From Oreocharis arfaki (Eukaryota; Chordata; Aves; Passeriformes; Paramythiidae): a DNA stretch of 64,000 nucleotides. The position numbers were made by a program, and so were the translations under genes. Positions within the stretch are counted from its first letter, which is position 1; each line of letters starts with the position of its first letter. Location: NCBI GenBank assembly GCA_013398015.1, contig VZRR01008203.1, positions 214,076-278,075 of the forward strand, given 5' to 3'. This document shows, piece by piece, positions 22,901 to 35,410 of the stretch. The notes below the pieces were generated by a model. It did not search any database, was not told the origin of the DNA, and saw only the letters and a list, made by a program, of their open reading frames with translations.

Positions 22901-25052
22901 GGAAACCTCGACCTCTGGAGTGAGGTCATTAAAGCTGAACTTCTGGAAACTCAGAGGTGTTTAGAGAGCCTGTTAATTACTGTACTAATCCTTTAGACAA
23001 TGCTGGCTCCCGGGACTTCCGGAGCATTAGCACTTTAGTAGCATTTGGGCCCAGACCACTCTACTATCCCCTCTCAGGAGTACCTCCTAATGAAAATATT
23101 GCCAGTATCTTTTCCAAGCCCACACATGCATAAGGAAGGCAATCAGGAGAGTCATGGGGTGTCAGAAGCTGGCCCTGAGCATTTCTTAACAGATGTGAGT
23201 CCTTTTCGTCTCATTATCTGGAGCTGACATCATCTGTTTGCTGTGTTTGTCTGACACCTATGAAGCCTCAGATGGTTCCTACCTACTGTGGAATGAGCTG
23301 CCTATTTTTTCCAAAATCATGTCTCTTCCAACACCTTAACCCTGTAGGCTCAGCAAGCCAACCAGTCAGCAAAAGGACAGAGTGCTCTGGAGCCAGAGCA
23401 TGGGTTTAATGACAATGTGGAAATCAAATGCCTAATCCATTAAAAATGCCTATAACAAAATATGAACAATTAAATCACAATCACAATAACACTGGGAACA
23501 GAGCTCATCAAAACAGTTATATTCACTCAACCAGACAAAGTAGCTGCTGTCCAGCAGCCCTCACTCTTTCCAGCTGGACACTCACATTCCCAACACGAGC
23601 CTTCCTAAGAGAAGAGCAAGTGACGCCCCTACACAGCAAAAAGAGCAGCAGTGTTTTGTGGACCCCTTGTAGTTAATGAACTTTGGCTGGTTGATCAATT
23701 ATTTTCTAGCAGGTTTACTGGGCCATGGTGAAAAAGGAATCACAACTGGTTTGTGTTACTGTATCCACTGTAGCAACCCAAATCAGCTACCACTCTATCA
23801 TGGGCACGAGAATGCTGCTTAGGACTTCTGGCCATCGGCCTGCTTGCCTGGTACTCCTTCTGCCAGGCTAGAGACCTAGCACACTCAGCTGGATTTGCTA
23901 CACACATACAGTTTCCTAAGGACATTCAGGCATCCCAATCTCACTGATCTAGGCACTGAGGTTTCCAGCATGACTGTTCACATAGCTGGAGCCCCAGGAG
24001 CCCTCAGGGATCCCCTGCTGTCCCACAGACTACACCTGCTGCTCTGCAGGCAGCACAGAGGAATCCAAGAACTGAAACACGAATTCATGAGTGCAGTGGT
24101 TCCTGGATAAGGCCTTACCCAAGGACTGTCATTTCCCTGGCTTTGTCACTTATACAGCATAGAACATCCTGCACAAGGCATGTTGAAACAGAGGCACAGC
24201 AATTAGCAGGGTCTGTAGCTGTTGACAGGCATTGACTGTTATGGAAAACGTTACTTTTGCAGGAAAATAATATTTGAATGAGACAAAAAGAAAGGAAGAG
24301 CAAGAAAAACCTCTCTGGCAGCAAGTCGGGAGAGAGGCAATGGACAGTCAAGTGTCCTCTTCCTGTTTTTATCTCCAGGGCAGCAGATGATCCCCTGTAA
24401 TACTTCACCACAACAATCATAGAGTTTTTCATTAGTCACACAGACTCCCTCCTGGTACTCCCTGCTTATGGGATGCTGTGCACACTAAAGCACCCCTTGC
24501 TCAGGTGTGACTGTTGCACACTACTTGGTTGTTGATCTTTGTGCATAAAACAGGCTCCCAAGTATAAACCAAAGCAACCACAGGCAGGGAAGAAACGGGG
24601 AAAGCAGGCAGAGCTCTCAGATTTGTGGCAGTCACTTTCTGAGGGAGCCCATCACAGCACAGAGTAAAGGCTGCACATGAGAACCATGAGAACAGACCAT
24701 GAGAACAGCAGCAAAACAACAAAAAGAGGACACTCCAGCAGAGGGTCTGCAAAACACAGCCACAGCATCTTGGGTGAAAAAGTACCAAGTTGCAAGTAGA
24801 AGGCAGGCTGCAGAGTTGCAAGTTTCAACTCGTAGCAAGTCTATTTGCAAAAGCCCTTGACTTTACAATAGCTAAGGCACCCTACAATGAGCAGCTCCAG
24901 CAGGAAAAACTGCAGAAGCCTTGCATTGGAGCAATCAGTAAGCTAGTGCATGAAGTGCTGTTTTTCAGTTTGGGAAAGGAAGGCCAAAGTTGCTGCCCCA
25001 TACCTAATACAGACCCATCAAGGCAAGGATCTGAGCTGCTCTCTCCCTCACC
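19909..25052. other. Intergenic DNA, no gene recognised
   Basis: It includes the longest plus-strand open frame outside NRG1 (20328-20897, 189 codons), which shows no family resemblance and is about the length expected by chance somewhere in a window this size. Minor items are a GA-rich patch near 21710-21745 and three copies of CATGAGAAC at 24676-24706. Confidence 0.5.
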
Positions 25053-25058
25053 CCATAT
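25053..25058. repeat. Target-site duplication, left copy (CCATAT)
   Basis: CCATAT directly precedes the TG start of the solo LTR and is repeated exactly at 25520-25525. Confidence 0.9.
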
Positions 25059-25253
25059 TGTGAGATTCAACAGCCTGTGAGCCACAGCAGCCCCCTAGGT
25101 GTGCCCTGCCCAGACTCCCTGGGCTAGGGAGACCAAAAGGTCTCTCCCAGGCTGCCTTGTTCTGCTCTCCTTTCCCTAGCCCCACCTGTGTACCACCCCC
25201 GTGCCCTCAGACTATTGGTCCCTGATGTTTTCTCTCCACCCCTACTGAGCCCT

Positions 25254-25260
25254 TATAAAA
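25254..25260 (+). promoter_or_regulatory. LTR TATA box
   Basis: TATAAAA in CCTTATAAAAAACC, about 36 bp downstream of a reverse CCAAT motif, inside the solo LTR. It could drive transcription rightwards into flanking DNA if active. Confidence 0.75.
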
Positions 25261-25352
25261 AACCTGAACACTTCCTCTTTCTGTCTCTCGCTCATCCTCT
25301 CTTGGTCTTCTCCTTATCTGCCTCCCTGGACCCACACCACACACGTGGCTGG

Positions 25353-25358
25353 AATAAA
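25353..25358 (+). terminator. LTR polyadenylation signal
   Basis: AATAAA in GGAATAAACCCC, about 100 bp after the TATA box, as expected for the R region of the solo LTR. Confidence 0.75.
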
Positions 25359-25519
25359 CCCCTCCCAGAGACCAATCCTGGCTCTTTGCCATCAGCTTAT
25401 TGAGGAAACTATCCAGGGTGTCTGAGTGTGTGTGTGTGCAGAGGCCTCACCATGTGGTCTCAGCCAGAGACACTTCAGAAGGTTGTAGCCTCTTTGCCAC
25501 CAAACCCCTGACTACAACA

Positions 25520-25525
25520 CCATAT
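25520..25525. repeat. Target-site duplication, right copy (CCATAT)
   Basis: CCATAT directly follows the CA end of the solo LTR and is identical to 25053-25058. Confidence 0.9.
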
Positions 25526-26550
25526 TGCTGCCATGTGTCTGCAGCTGCTCAGCACAGGGCTGTGCTCTCTTGAGCAAAGACAGGAGCACTCTGTTTAGGA
25601 GCTGGACAAGTGTTTATGCTGGGGATCCAGAGAGACGTTACCTTTCTTGGCCCTGCTCTAGTCCTCTGCAGTTTGCTTTTGCCAGTCTTAGACAGGTCTA
25701 AGCTTGTCCTCTTTCTCCTGGCACTAGAATCTCTCTATTCATTGCCTTAAAAAGTTGCTGCATCTGATCTGAAAGCAGAAGAGAGTCAGAAGTGTATTCC
25801 TTAGCTGTTTCTGCAGACCTGAGCAGTCACTCCACCATGTAGAGATGTTCTCAGCCAGTTGATAGCACTTGAGCCATTGCTCAGAGAAAATTGGGGCCTT
25901 CAGGAAACAGTAGTCAATTAATGGATGTTGCAGACTAAAATTTTGCTTCAATCCATGGTTTTCTGTCTCGTCTTACAGAAAACAGTTTCAGCACTGGCAA
26001 CTTAGAGAAGGTAGTCAGTGAAAACACAGTTTCTTTGTGAAAGAAGCTGAAGGGCAGTTTTCTCTTGCTGACTGTGACCTCATGTGCCTCAGTAAGGCAG
26101 ACTGATGAAGAATGCGCCTGGCCCAGTCTTGGATTGAGAAGCATAAAATTTCCCCATTCTGGAAGAAGTTTTCCTGTTGTTTCTGTGCATGAGCTTTAGT
26201 TGACTATTTAGTGGCTAGCAAAATTTAACAGCCTGCTTGTGGTCTCAGAACTGCATCTAGATCATGTAGGTATCAGTCATGTAACCTGAACACCATTACA
26301 CCTGGGATCATCATGGCAGTTGTGCTGCTCTAGCATTTCAACAATTATTAGACAACTCTGAACCTTGCGTCAATTTGTGAGGTCTGAACAAATCCAACAG
26401 TTCTTGCTCTTTAGGCAAACAAGTCATGTGAACAAGCCGTATTTTGCAACCTAGCAGGGAAGTGTCAGAGACTGAAATATCATAGTTTATGACTTAAACA
26501 TTTTCATGAAGAACTTTCAAAACTGTATTACAAAAGCTGCAGAGAAGACT
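25526..26550. other. Intergenic DNA, no gene recognised
   Basis: Unique-looking sequence between the solo LTR and the LTR-like unit. No coding or RNA feature was seen. Confidence 0.55.
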
Positions 26551-26559
26551 ACCACACCC

Positions 26560-27300
26560 TGAATGGGGCTCTGAGAGGCCCTGGACTGCTCGATGATGAA
26601 GATAAGATAAAGTGACAACTCAAGGCTGGGGACATTCAGAAAGCACAAGCTCAACACCTCAGGAGTGGAGCTCATCGCCCCTGGGCTATCAGCTGCCAGG
26701 CTCACACAGATCCTCTCACCAAAGGAGAGAGGCTTTGGGTGCCTCTGGTGAGAGGCAGTGAATGCCCATCCTCTGCTGTGCTGACCAGCTCAGCTGAGGG
26801 GCCCCTTCACCCAGGGAGAAGCTGTATCCGCGTGAAATGGATGGCATGACTTTGATGGGTGACATGGCCCATCAAAGGCCCCCCACAGAGGGGTCCCCAG
26901 ACCCTGCGCCAGAGCACCAGAGATGATGCAACAGACCCTCAGTGTTGCAAGGGACACAGGGTCACTCTGGTCGCCTGCAAGGGACACACGTGGGCATTCC
27001 CACCTGCCCAAAGCGTGTATTAACCCACGGGATTCTGCACTCATCAGCGTGTGGCGGCAGCGATGGGGGACCCTCACCACCAAGAAGACCAGATGGAGGA
27101 GTGCAACAAGACATCATGGGGACCCTCAGAGGGGTGATATGCTTCCACCTAACCCCTGTCACCTCTCCCTGTCTCCCACCCCCCACCCACACTTCTTTCT
27201 TTATTTCTTCCTTTCTTTCTTTCTTTCCTCTTTCTTTCTCTTTGCCTTTTGTACTATTAAATAAAACATATCGAACTTTTGGCACCAGCATCTAACCTCG
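26560..27300 (+). mobile_element. LTR-like unit, boundaries unresolved
   Basis: A GC-rich stretch (about 26560-27180), sharply unlike its flanks, runs into a long pyrimidine tract (27186-27247). Then come ATTAAATAAAAC (AATAAA at 27260-27265) and a U5-like segment containing CAGCATCTAACCTCG. This order resembles the U3/R/U5 layout of some avian endogenous-retrovirus LTRs. I found no convincing TG...CA ends with a target duplication and no clear TATA box, so this may instead be another repeat or a processed transcript end. Confidence 0.3.
27186..27247 (+). repeat. Pyrimidine-rich (CTTT)n simple repeat
   Basis: TTCTTTCTTTATTTCTTCC followed by repeated CTTT units, just upstream of AATAAA at 27260. 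Low-complexity sequence, probably length-variable. Confidence 0.85.
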
Positions 27301-30300
27301 TTTGGTTTTAGTCTCATTTTTTGATATATTTTGAACCTTCTAAGTTCCTTCCAGTTTATACACAGAGATGTAGTTTTCTTTGCCCTTCTGGATGTAAACC
27401 GGATCGCAAAAGTAACATGCTGATTTTTATAAGCTCATCAGCCTTAAGTTAAAAACAACAAAAGCTTTGTTTCTGTTACAAGCATCAATGCTGTAAGAGG
27501 GTCTTTACAGAGTCGTGCTGCCAGGCTCATAGTAGGTTTGATACTTAAGTCTGTGTATTCCCTTGTATCCTGAAAATAACAGGATACAGGAGGGAGAAGT
27601 GGGAAGAAAGAGACAAGCCCTTCACCTCTGGTCACTAATGTGACAATGGTGAGTTTCCAGTTGAAGAAGATAGAAGATAGATAGATATGGTGTCTTAGGG
27701 AGGCAAGCAGTGCAGTGCCATCCTGAGGAAAAGTCTCTTATGAGGCTTGATACTGATGTCAGACCCTTGGTCCCTGAGCAGGGTGAGAAGACATTCTGCC
27801 CCAACTTGCTCTGCAATCTCTTTCTACAGATGGGAAGAAAACTCTTAGGCTTCATTCTAGCTGCTACAAAATTACATGGTGCATAGCAATGAAGAATCAG
27901 CCGCAGTTATTTTTTGAGAAGATGTAATTGTAATGGGGTGATGTTTTCTTTCCCCATGTGTGTTGCTGCACAACGTTGCCATGTACAAACAAGAGAACAA
28001 ACAAGATTTTTCACTCTGAGGGGGCAGAAGGAGATCTTGTTCAAGCTGTTATGTATGTCAGGAGCAGCTTAATCACCAGTAGGGTTGCTTTCTTGCCTGA
28101 GACCATTGCTTTATCTTTCAGGAATCATCAATGTTCCACTTAGGAAATATTTTTGCCTCTAGTGATTTGTGTGTGTGTGTTAGCTATCCAGCAAAAGATG
28201 GCATGACTAAATAATCCAACAAGTGTTTTATCAGCTTGTGTTTGCTTCTGATTCAAAGACAATGCCCCCCAAACAGTCATTACCCAGGAATGCAGATCTT
28301 AGAGCTTTGGCATTAAATTTCACTTAATGGAATTTGCTGCACAGATAAAACACAAAAAACAGCAAGTCCTGACTCTGAGGACATTTCCTCTGATAACAAA
28401 CAGTTGACATAGAAAAATATAATTTATCCACTGGCTTTTCTGAGGTCAATGATTTGAAAAAACAAAGGGGGGAGTTTTGAGGGATTTTTTTACATCCAGA
28501 CAAGCACCCTAGAAGAATGGATTACAGATTGATGAGGTATTTCATCCTGATTTTCAAGTCATATGAGCTCACTTGTTGCCGGACGTGCTCTAGAGGACTG
28601 GCACTAGAAACTGCAGAGGAATTGTGTTGCCATTTCGGAAGCCAGAGGAAACCATGCTTCATAGTTGGTGCCCAGAGAGCCCTCTGGACAACCAAGTGTG
28701 ACAGAGATCTGACCCTGGCCAGGACAGCAGAAATGAGTGTTACACATACTTCAGATGTCTTTGGAACAAAACCAGCATCCACAGACGTGTTGGTCCTGAT
28801 GGCTCTCTGTGTCTGATGTCTGCCACGCCAGTCATGGGGAACCTTTCTCTGGTGTGCCACAGTGCTCTTCCAATCTGGAGATTGAACATGCTGTTAAAAA
28901 CTCAGGGAAAACTAGAAAAGGCTTTCACCTTCACAGTGTACTGCTATCTTTTACACAGGCAGCTGTCTCTGTAAGTTTTGCTATCATGCGTTCTTTACAT
29001 CCTATGTCAGGGGCTACTGTCCCCTCCTTTGTTGATTCGGCTGGCTGCAATGGGCATGGAAGGAAACTGAGAAGGGTTGTAATGTGTTTTAAAACCCTTG
29101 CACATTAAGGATTTGTATGATGTGCAATTGCCCTCATTAGTTACTGCCTGGGCAGTCAAGATTCCAGGAAAACTTACTAAAGCTTCAGGTGGAGATCATG
29201 TAAGTGGAGAGCAGTACTGTTCAGCTGCCTCTTCCTTAAATGATCAATCCCTGCTTTTGCCTTCTCCATGCCCCATCCTCCTCTCACGGCCCTCCTGTCT
29301 GAACTTGTGAAGGTTCACCTCTGTTACACCACTTGATGATTTCTTTCTTCATGCCAAAGCGAAGGCCTGAGCTGTCCCACCGTGGCAGGTAAAACCTGCA
29401 GCATAAACCATCTGGCACTGCTCCCTTCATAGACAGAGGACAGCACTGCACAGAACAATGTGTGCACTGGGAGTATGAAAAAGGAGAATTCTTCTCAGTT
29501 CCTGTGTTTTATTTGTCTCCCTCAATGACAGTCCTGAAATGAGGGACTGTGACGCATTTGCCATCTCTGGTAAAAAAGAAAACAACACTTCAGCCCTAGA
29601 GGGTATTACAAAGAAACAATGAGTGGTTTAACATTTGCTATAAGAAATGGCAGAGTACATGGTCTTTTCAGGAGTAGATTTCAGTCCGCAGGTGAAACAT
29701 TTTTAATGACAGTACACCTGGATAGGCACAGCCTTTCTCAGGGAGAAAAGAATAGAGCAATAACTCAGTGCCTTGAGCAGGCAGACTTCCCTGCCCTACT
29801 CTAAGAGCATGGATATTGCAAGGGTGTGTGATGTAGGTACATTTGTAAAGTAAAAGGTAGTATGCTGTGGGGTTCCCTGGTTGTTAAAGCCTTGGAGTCA
29901 TCTCAGGAAGCCAGCTGGTTGTGGAGAAAACCGTTTCCTCTGGAAAGGAACTCCATTTTCTGTAATTTTCCATGGGTTTCTAGAGTACAAATCTGCCCAC
30001 CCAGTACCAGCTTTCCTGAAGTATGAGGGAAGATGTGGCAAGGGAGTTATCAGCCATGAAGGATTATCATGAGTGGCATCCAACAGCATCCAGGAGCCTG
30101 TTCCCATCAGGAGCTAGGCGACTGTCCTCTCCAATGCTTTGCACCTGTAATAGGCTGACAGGGGCAAATGTCATCTGGAGCAGAGCTCTTTCTATTCAGC
30201 TCACCTTCACGATAATCAGGTATTAAGAAGTAATGCATTCCTGCTGCTGGGAACTCTGCAGACTTCCAGATAGTTCTGTAGTTTGGAGGGCAAATGAAGA

Positions 30301-32740
30301 TGACAGCCGGCAGGAGAGGTTATTTGTAGAGTGAGTTGGAAAATTGATTTGTTCCAACCATAAAGTAGTATGGCTGAGAATAAAAATAGAAACCCTTAGT
30401 CAGAAATTTCTGCATTCACTATCCATACTTCAAGCATTTGTTGTAAAGTGGATGTGAGCCCTTTGAGGACACTGAAATCTACTTTTGCTTATTTCCTCCC
30501 TCTTCTTAAATATTTTCACTTGTCAAAATCTCTAAGTATCAGAAAACGGATCTTTCAAGAAAGAACTGCCTTCTCAAAAAAAAACACCCTAGTCTGATAT
30601 TCATCAGGAATTGGGGTATAAAAATAGGCAGTTTGCTTGCCATCAGTTACTCTGTTCTATAATAGTCATTGAAAGTATTCACCAGTATCTCAGAGAATTA
30701 CATTTCCACATGTTTTGTGGAGGCTAAAATTTGGGTAGGTAATCCATTGTAAGGGATTAAGTTTGGTTTAAGTTCACCAGGTGGCCTGTGGGCTCCTCGT
30801 TAGCTTATGTCACCTGCCCAGCTGGCAGTCAAGGGCCAGTTGGAGGGGCAAAACTCTGTATGGGGACAAAATGGGGAAGAGTAGCAGTGCCATGTAGAGT
30901 GAAATCCTGTAGAATTTTCTTTGGAGAGTGAAGTTGTGAAAAAACTGTCCTCATTAGTGTTTCTGCTAGTTTGATAGACTTTCTGAGAGGGGTTAAATAC
31001 CCCAATTCTCTTTATTCACTTCTCCAGAATAAGAAGAGCAAGCAGACGAATTGCCTTTTCCTCTAATTGATTACTGCTCTGAGCAAACAAATGCAGAAAC
31101 CCAGCTGTTTCCATTGCCTCTGTGGTCCCAAGATTAAGGACACATCTGCAACTCTCTCGGTGGGCAGTGGAGGTATTACCTTGAATTAGGCATTTGGGAC
31201 AAAAGACAAAAATACGTGTTTCAGCCCAGAAAGGAATTATAAGATCCTAGCAATATCACAGACTGGAGAACTTGAGCAATAAAATGCTAAGGACACAAAT
31301 CTTGCAGGCACACAAACATTTTTTCCCCCTGACCACTAGCAGGGTGTGATGGAAGAGCAGTTAAGTCATCTAGATTTCTATAAGGATCAAATTATGTGAG
31401 ATTTGAGCCTTGCTCTGTGTTAAAGCTGAAATTGTATTCCCATTGATTCAGTTGTACATGACGATTGGCTGCCTTGACCATCAGCTCATCAGTCTCTCAT
31501 GGACTCTGTCCGTAACCAGTGGTGATCTAAAGCTCCACCACTTCTCAGGAGTTCCCTCAAGCCAGCCCGTGATCTGCAATAACAGAGCTGTGGGTTGTCA
31601 GGAAAACAAAAGCGTATCATGCTATGGTGCAACTTCCATCAAAGTGCTTGCAGACTCATTTTAAAAGAACTTTCATTGATACTAGGAACTCAAAAATAAA
31701 AGGAGACTATTTTAATTGTTGATTCCAGCTTTCATGAAATCCATCTGCCCTTGTGTGGATGCAATTAAATTCTTTTGACTCTACAAAAGCAGTACCTGGC
31801 AAGTGCAATTACACGTGTGTCTAACAGAATGAAAGAAATACTTAGGTTTGTGAATAAGTTCTGGCATTTTTCTTATTTGGGTCTTTGACCTTTTCTATAT
31901 GTAGCCGTTGTGCTAATTCAACTAAAATGGACCCTTTGTGCAAACTTGGCTGTAAAAACTCTTTCAGTGGTTTAACTAAATGCTGTGGTTTGCACCTCCA
32001 AACAAATCAATGAAAGTTAACCCAGGATAAGCCATTTTCTCTGAGGAAGCTTTTAAAACTATTTTTAGGGCTCTGACAGGTGAATTTCAGTGAGTCAGCT
32101 ACAGCAATTTAAGGATTTTTAAGACGTTCCTTGATCCTAGTCTTTGCTTACAACAGAAGTAACCAACCTGGTTCCCTTAGAAGTGCAGGGCAGATGGGCT
32201 GTAGCAGCAGAAGCCGAGCTGCAGAAAACCCCTTCCCTCTGCAGCTCCTGCTGCTCATAGTTACCATGCTGTGCAGGACCCTACTCAGGCACTCTCCAAA
32301 ATATTGCTTGCAGTTTTGCTGTCTGAATTGCCTTTATGGGCTTGGCACAACTGGGCCTTTGAAGATTCCCTTGTCAAATAGATTCAGCAGTCAAACTGAG
32401 CCACAGAGCTGGAAGTACATCCACTGGCCCACAGTTTTGGCCTTACATGAATTCATGTTGGCTTGATGTGGCTTACTTAGCAGTGTAGTGACATGAATCA
32501 GCCTGAAACTGTCAGCAGGCTCTGTGCCATTTGGACAGGTAGCCCAAATTTGTTTTCAGGTTTGCTTCTAAACATGTCAAAGGGCTTGCTGAAGATGTTA
32601 AAAGTCCTGAAATGCTAAATCACTGTCTAGGTTTGATTCAAAAGTGCTCGCTGGCCATTTGTTTTGTCAGACAGCCTGTCTCAGGTCCACAAAGGATTAG
32701 GGAACCTTAGCCTGTACATAACACCAGCAAATATCGCCGT
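27301..32740. other. Intergenic DNA, no gene recognised
   Basis: Only small items were seen, such as a (GT)n run near 28170-28180. No coding exon, RNA gene or certain transposon was recognised in this 5.4-kb stretch. Confidence 0.55.
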
Positions 32741-32815
32741 ATCACAGAATGTGCTGAGTTGGAAGGGAACCACAAGGATCATTGACTCCTGGCCCAGCAT
32801 CTGACCATCCTATCA
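32741..32815 (-). mobile_element. CR1 LINE fragment, 3' tail
   Basis: ATCACAGAATGTGCTGAGTT followed by GGAAGGGAACCACAAGGATC is the antisense of the CR1 3' end, which reads GGTCCCTTCCAAC with an ATTCTATGAT-type tail. It is a short, diverged, minus-oriented remnant without coding content. Confidence 0.75.
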
Positions 32816-34969
32816 GTTACTGCAGGCAGGGTTACATGGGCCAAAAGTGGACAAGGCGTATCTGGGCTAGTTCTCTGCTATAAGAGAATAAGAGATCTGT
32901 GCCAACATCTTAAGGACCTTCTGGAAGGAAGAGTCTGGGAAAATCTGGGTAACCTTAAAGTCTCTTCTGTCTGATATGAAGCGTCAAAGGCTGCCCAACT
33001 CCTTTCCTAGAGTGTGTTCAGTGACACAGACCACTTGAGATCAGACTCGAGAAAGGGCCACTGCAGCACTATTTGTCTCCTACATTTAGGACGGAGAACT
33101 TTGGCTTGCACACTGGATGCCCTCCAAAGCAACTACTGTAATGACTGGATATTGGATATTCTTCCATCTCCTGGTTGGACCTCTCAGTTGCATTTGTTAT
33201 ACTCAGGAAATTAACTGGTAGACAATGGCCAGCAGCTGGCTTCTTTTGTTGTTGTTGCATTTTTAATGAGATTATTGTCTACCATGCCTATCCCTCCTGA
33301 AACTAAAGGTGTATGTAAAATCCAGGCTATCAGAGGAGGTGATAACTTTCACATTTATCTAGTGTATCTGTCCTAGATGATAGTTACACCGCTTAATTCA
33401 AACGCAGTGGTTTTCTCATTCTTGTTTTTCCTTTCCAGACTCCATTCTGAGACTGGTGTGTGAACTGTCTTTCGTTCAACTAGTTTACAGTGTGTGGTCG
33501 TACCCTAAATGAAGAGTTTTCCATAAAGAAAGAACAGGTTTTTTAACCCATGGAATTTTATGCTATGCTTGTACTTCCTTGTGGAGGAATTGTACCATTG
33601 GAGGAATTAAACCTCTTCATTCTGGTGATACACACGAACTGTTATGTAAGTCAGACTTCCTTTTCTTAATTCTTGAATTTGTTTTGCTGTGTTTTTCTCA
33701 GTAATTTAGTACCCTTTTCCTACAACTCTCCCATCCCACGAGTCTCTCTGGGAAGACAGAAATTCAGATTTCCTGAATTTAGTGGTACCTACTAAACAAA
33801 GTATCTGAAAGTCATTTATGAGAACAGAGGTTTCACAGCAGATTGAACTCTGACTTTATGTGTCTTTTTTACACGAGACCTGACCTATCCCACTTGTCTA
33901 CTGGCTGAGAAAGGCACAGCAAGAAAACCGCCTCAGTCCCATGCCTTCCCTTTCTTTTCTCCTCTCCAAAACTTAACTTCTGCTTTACCTCTTCTTCTTC
34001 AAAGACCTTGTCTGCTGGACTCTTCCCCACGCTATAGCATGGGAGGTCACAGACTGTATGGAGTGCTGTCCATAAAAATAGGTCTGTGGGGACCCTAACC
34101 CCAACACTGACGATGTTGGGAGTTGTGGTCCCAAAAGAAGAGCTACAATTTTGGCTTCCAAGGGAGGGAAGGTGATGTCCTGCATTTGCATGGGTCACAG
34201 CCCAGAAGAGCACCAAAACTAAAAGAAAAACACCCATGCTGCGTGACTAGTTTTACACAGTCTGATGAAAACAACTAGCATAAAGGGAAAATAGCTCTTA
34301 TCTCTCCGGGTTTCCTCTGATACCTTCTTTATTTCAGTATGTTTATGGATAGAGAGAAGGCATAGGGGAAACACTATTGATTCCAACTTAGTTCTTAGTC
34401 ACTCTTCCACTTTGTGTAAATACTCAGAAAACACAAGGCCAAGACTGCAAATGGGGATTTTTCCGGCCATTTTCATCCTGAGGCTTAGCAGTTATGATCA
34501 TGCTCTAAGAATTTGTGCTATCAGTAAGCCTGGCCCCTCAGAGACGATGGTCATGCAGCAGGTCCGCACATGGAGGTCACCAGATACCCCACAGCAAGTG
34601 TGGCTGTAGCCCTGTGTACCCTGTTGGCTGCCAATCTAAGCAGCTTTTTAAGGCCTCCCATCTTGGAGACTCCTTTTTGAACTGAATTAATGTCTTTTAG
34701 GGTATCAGTCTTTGCAACAGAACCTGCATTTAGGTATAGATCTCCTCTTGAGAGCATGCCTTGAGGCAGGACTTGCCCATCCCCTCTGTGCAATTCAAGT
34801 ATTGCTTCCTAGTATTCAATGAACAGCATCTCCAGTTTGCTGGGACTGTTTTGATTGTTAAATCTTGCCTGCTACAGTTTATGCACTGCCTCTTTCCATT
34901 TTGCAGATTGAATGAAACATAAGACATGGCTATTTAAAGGCAGAACAAGGTGCTATTGAAGAGGTGATG
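32816..34969. other. Intergenic DNA, no gene recognised
   Basis: No coding or RNA feature was identified. A T-rich stretch near 33430-33720 has exon-like GC variation but no usable frame. Confidence 0.5.
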
Positions 34970-35410
34970 GTTGTGTCCAGAGAAGGGCAAAAAACGTGAA
35001 GGGTCTGGAGCATAAGTCTTATGAGACTGAGGAGCTGAAGGAGCTGGGGTTATTTAGCCTGGAGAAAAGGAGGCTCAGGGGAAACCCTATCACTCTCTGC
35101 AACTACCAGAAGGGAGGTGACAGCAAGTCACGGTCAATCTCTTCTTCTGATTCAAAAGCAATAGGACAAGAGGAAATGACCTGAAGCTGCACTAGGGAAG
35201 GTTTAGACTGGATAGTAGGATAAATTTCCTCAGGAAAAAGATTCTCAATCATTGGAACACGCTGTGGAGAAGTCACCATCCCTGGAGGTCTTTAAAAGAC
35301 ATGCAGATGTGGCGCTTAGGGGCATGGTTTGGTGGTAGACTTTGCGGTGTTGAGTTAATGGTTACACTTGATGATTTTAAACGTCTTTTCTAACCCTAAG
35401 ATGTTATAAT
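34970..35410 (+). mobile_element. CR1 LINE fragment, 3' region, plus orientation
   Basis: The sequence GTCCAGAGAAGGGCAA, then GAGGAGCTGAAGGAGCTGGG and TTTAGCCTGGAGAAAAGGAG, is the sense-strand CR1 end of ORF2 and 3'UTR. It ends at TCTAACCCTAAGATGTTATA near 35407. The element is heavily 5'-truncated, as usual for CR1. Its 3' end directly abuts the 3' end of a second, oppositely oriented CR1. Confidence 0.9.

Larger units (their letters stand above)
25059..25519 (+). mobile_element. Solo LTR of an endogenous retrovirus (461 bp)
   Basis: The element begins TGTGAGATTC and ends CTACAACA, so it has the TG...CA termini of retroviral LTRs, and it is bracketed by a perfect 6-bp duplication CCATAT. 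Inside, in the expected order, are a reverse CCAAT box (ATTGG, 25214-25218), a TATA box (TATAAAA, 25254-25260), a pyrimidine-rich segment, and a polyadenylation signal (GGAATAAACC, AATAAA at 25353-25358). This places U3 at roughly 195-220 bp, R at about 90-100 bp and U5 at about 145 bp. No gag, pol or env lies on either side, so it is a solo LTR left by recombination between two LTRs. A 6-bp duplication is usual for alpha/beta-like (class II) elements. The exact family is not known to me. Confidence 0.9.

Noticed and set aside
25526..26520. Retroviral internal genes next to the solo LTR
   Set aside because: The flanks are joined by the same target duplication and show no gag, pol or env similarity, so no provirus remains.
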